The notes beneath the pieces were generated by a model. It saw nothing but the letters and a program-made list of their open reading frames with translations, ran no database searches and was not told where the DNA came from. This document shows positions 33,100 to 33,913 of a stretch of DNA of 33,913 nucleotides, one piece after another. A program made the position numbers and the translations under genes. The stretch is from a virus. The first letter of the stretch is position 1, and each line of letters starts with the position of its first letter. The stretch is taken from positions 1 to 33,913 of IMG/VR virus record IMGVR_UViG_3300025674_007494. One strand, written 5' to 3'.

Positions 33100-33913
33100 A
33101 TGGCTAACGGAGAAAACATAAAGGACCCAACAGACGAATTTGCAAAGAATGTAGATAACTCTACACAAACGGTAGAAGGATTAGCAGATTCATTTAATTA
33201 TGCTGAATATAGCATAAAGAGTTTAGGAAAGACGTATAGAACGGCTTTAGACCCCACAAATATATTAAAAACAAAAATTGCCTTAGAAGATATGACAATG
33301 ACTCTAACACGAGAGTCAATGGGTCAAACAAAGGCTATATCTGAAGGTATTGAAAAGGCAGTTGCTAAAGCGACTTATGAGACATCATTGTTTGGTATTA
33401 ATGTAGATGACAATCTAAAATTAATGCAAGAAATCAACGAAGTCATGCAGGTTAATACATTGTTAAGTTCTGAACAAATAACCAATATGCAACTATTGGG
33501 TAGAAGTGCTGGAATTTCAGGTAAAGAAATTTCAACCATGGTTATGGGATTTAAAGACCTTGGTGTTGGTACTGACGAAGCCATAAAAAATATTCATAAT
33601 ATGGGACAACAAGCCCGTTCTTATGGTATTAATGTTTCACAATTTATGGGTAAAATTAGTGAAAACATAAAAAAACTAAGTGCGTATAACTTTAAAGACG
33701 GAATACAAGGATTTAGTAATATGTTGGCTAAGGCTCAGGCATTAAGAATAGATGTTAGTCAAACATTTAAACTGGCTGAAGATTTACTTGCACCTGAAAA
33801 GGCGATTGAAATGGCTGCAGGGTTTCAGATGGTTGGAGGTGCGGTTGGTGCTTTAGGTGACCCATTCAAACTGTTACATATGGCACAAACAGATGTTGTA
33901 GGACTACAAGATG
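33100..33913 (+). CDS. Tail tape-measure protein, N-terminal part (3' end outside window)
   Basis: An open frame from the ATG at 33100 to the right edge, 271 codons, translated by hand. It begins MANGENIKDPTDEFAKNVDN and is helix-rich: SLGKTYRTALDPTNILKTKI, GRSAGISGKEISTMVMGFKD, NMGQQARSYGINVSQFMGKI, AGFQMVGGAVGALGDPFKLLHMA. Alternating long helices, repeated aliphatic heptads, phase-like GI/GV turns and its place after tube and baseplate genes are typical of a tape measure, the protein that sets tail length and is ejected first into the host. Transmembrane segments expected later in such proteins lie outside the window. Confidence 0.7.
   Translation, partial: MANGENIKDPTDEFAKNVDNSTQTVEGLADSFNYAEYSIKSLGKTYRTALDPTNILKTKIALEDMTMTLTRESMGQTKAISEGIEKAVAKATYETSLFGINVDDNLKLMQEINEVMQVNTLLSSEQITNMQLLGRSAGISGKEISTMVMGFKDLGVGTDEAIKNIHNMGQQARSYGINVSQFMGKISENIKKLSAYNFKDGIQGFSNMLAKAQALRIDVSQTFKLAEDLLAPEKAIEMAAGFQMVGGAVGALGDPFKLLHMAQTDVVGLQD

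Overview
The window is a contiguous piece of a large, AT-rich tailed-phage genome with a contractile tail (a distant relative of T4). The T4-type virion set is recognisable: neck gp13-like (21959-23071, minus), neck gp14-like (24914-25429), gp15-like sheath terminator (25887-26927), a very large gp18-like tail sheath (27215-30400), gp19-like tail tube (31583-32071), a gp26-like baseplate protein (32150-32902) and the start of a tape-measure gene that runs off the right edge. A family B DNA polymerase, an SNF2-type helicase, a dUTPase and a DEDDy exonuclease complete the picture. No integrase, rRNA, tRNA, CRISPR array or insertion sequence was recognised. The host is probably a member of the Bacteroidota: most starts have an A-rich leader without a Shine-Dalgarno sequence, and the polymerase gene is preceded by a TTTG / 20 nt / TAnnTTTT arrangement like the Bacteroidota -33/-7 promoter. 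This is inference.

Layout. (1) 1-9775, minus strand: one tightly packed run of thirteen genes. The upstream part holds five small proteins of unknown role. The downstream part is a sugar-modification cluster: two GT4/GT2-type glycosyltransferases, a GT2, a GT6 with an NXN motif, an HtrL/YibB-like protein and a NodU/TobZ-type carbamoyltransferase cut by the left edge. dUTPase and the exonuclease lie inside this cluster. (2) 9835-18799, plus strand: a fibre/adhesin cassette of six genes. Three of them carry Thr-Pro-rich low-complexity linkers; the largest product (1438 aa) alternates TPT linkers with cysteine-containing modules and a conserved-looking globular domain. (3) 18897-21656, plus: DNA polymerase with a structured leader. 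(4) 24862-21625, minus: helicase, gp13-like neck protein and a small virion-type protein. (5) 24914-33913, plus: neck, sheath, tube, baseplate and tape measure, with a HAD-type phosphatase between sheath and tube and a small minus-strand DNA-binding-like gene at 26929-27075.

Regulation. A repeated element, consensus aATATTTATa, sits 5-58 nt upstream of the first gene of nearly every transcription unit, in the sense orientation on both strands, including back-to-back pairs at 9794-9820 and 27134-27184. It is the best candidate for the phage late promoter. It reads as the reverse complement of the T4 late box TATAAATA. The DNA polymerase lacks it and has a host-like promoter instead. Two strong hairpin terminators follow the sheath and the tube genes.

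Most interesting points: the combination of a phage glycosylation/carbamoylation cluster with mucin-like Thr-Pro fibres on the facing strand (possible self-glycosylated virion, or alternatively hypermodified DNA), the novel late-promoter-like motif, the hairpin and small ORF in the polymerase leader, and the conserved domain framed by near-identical 81-bp repeats in the giant fibre.
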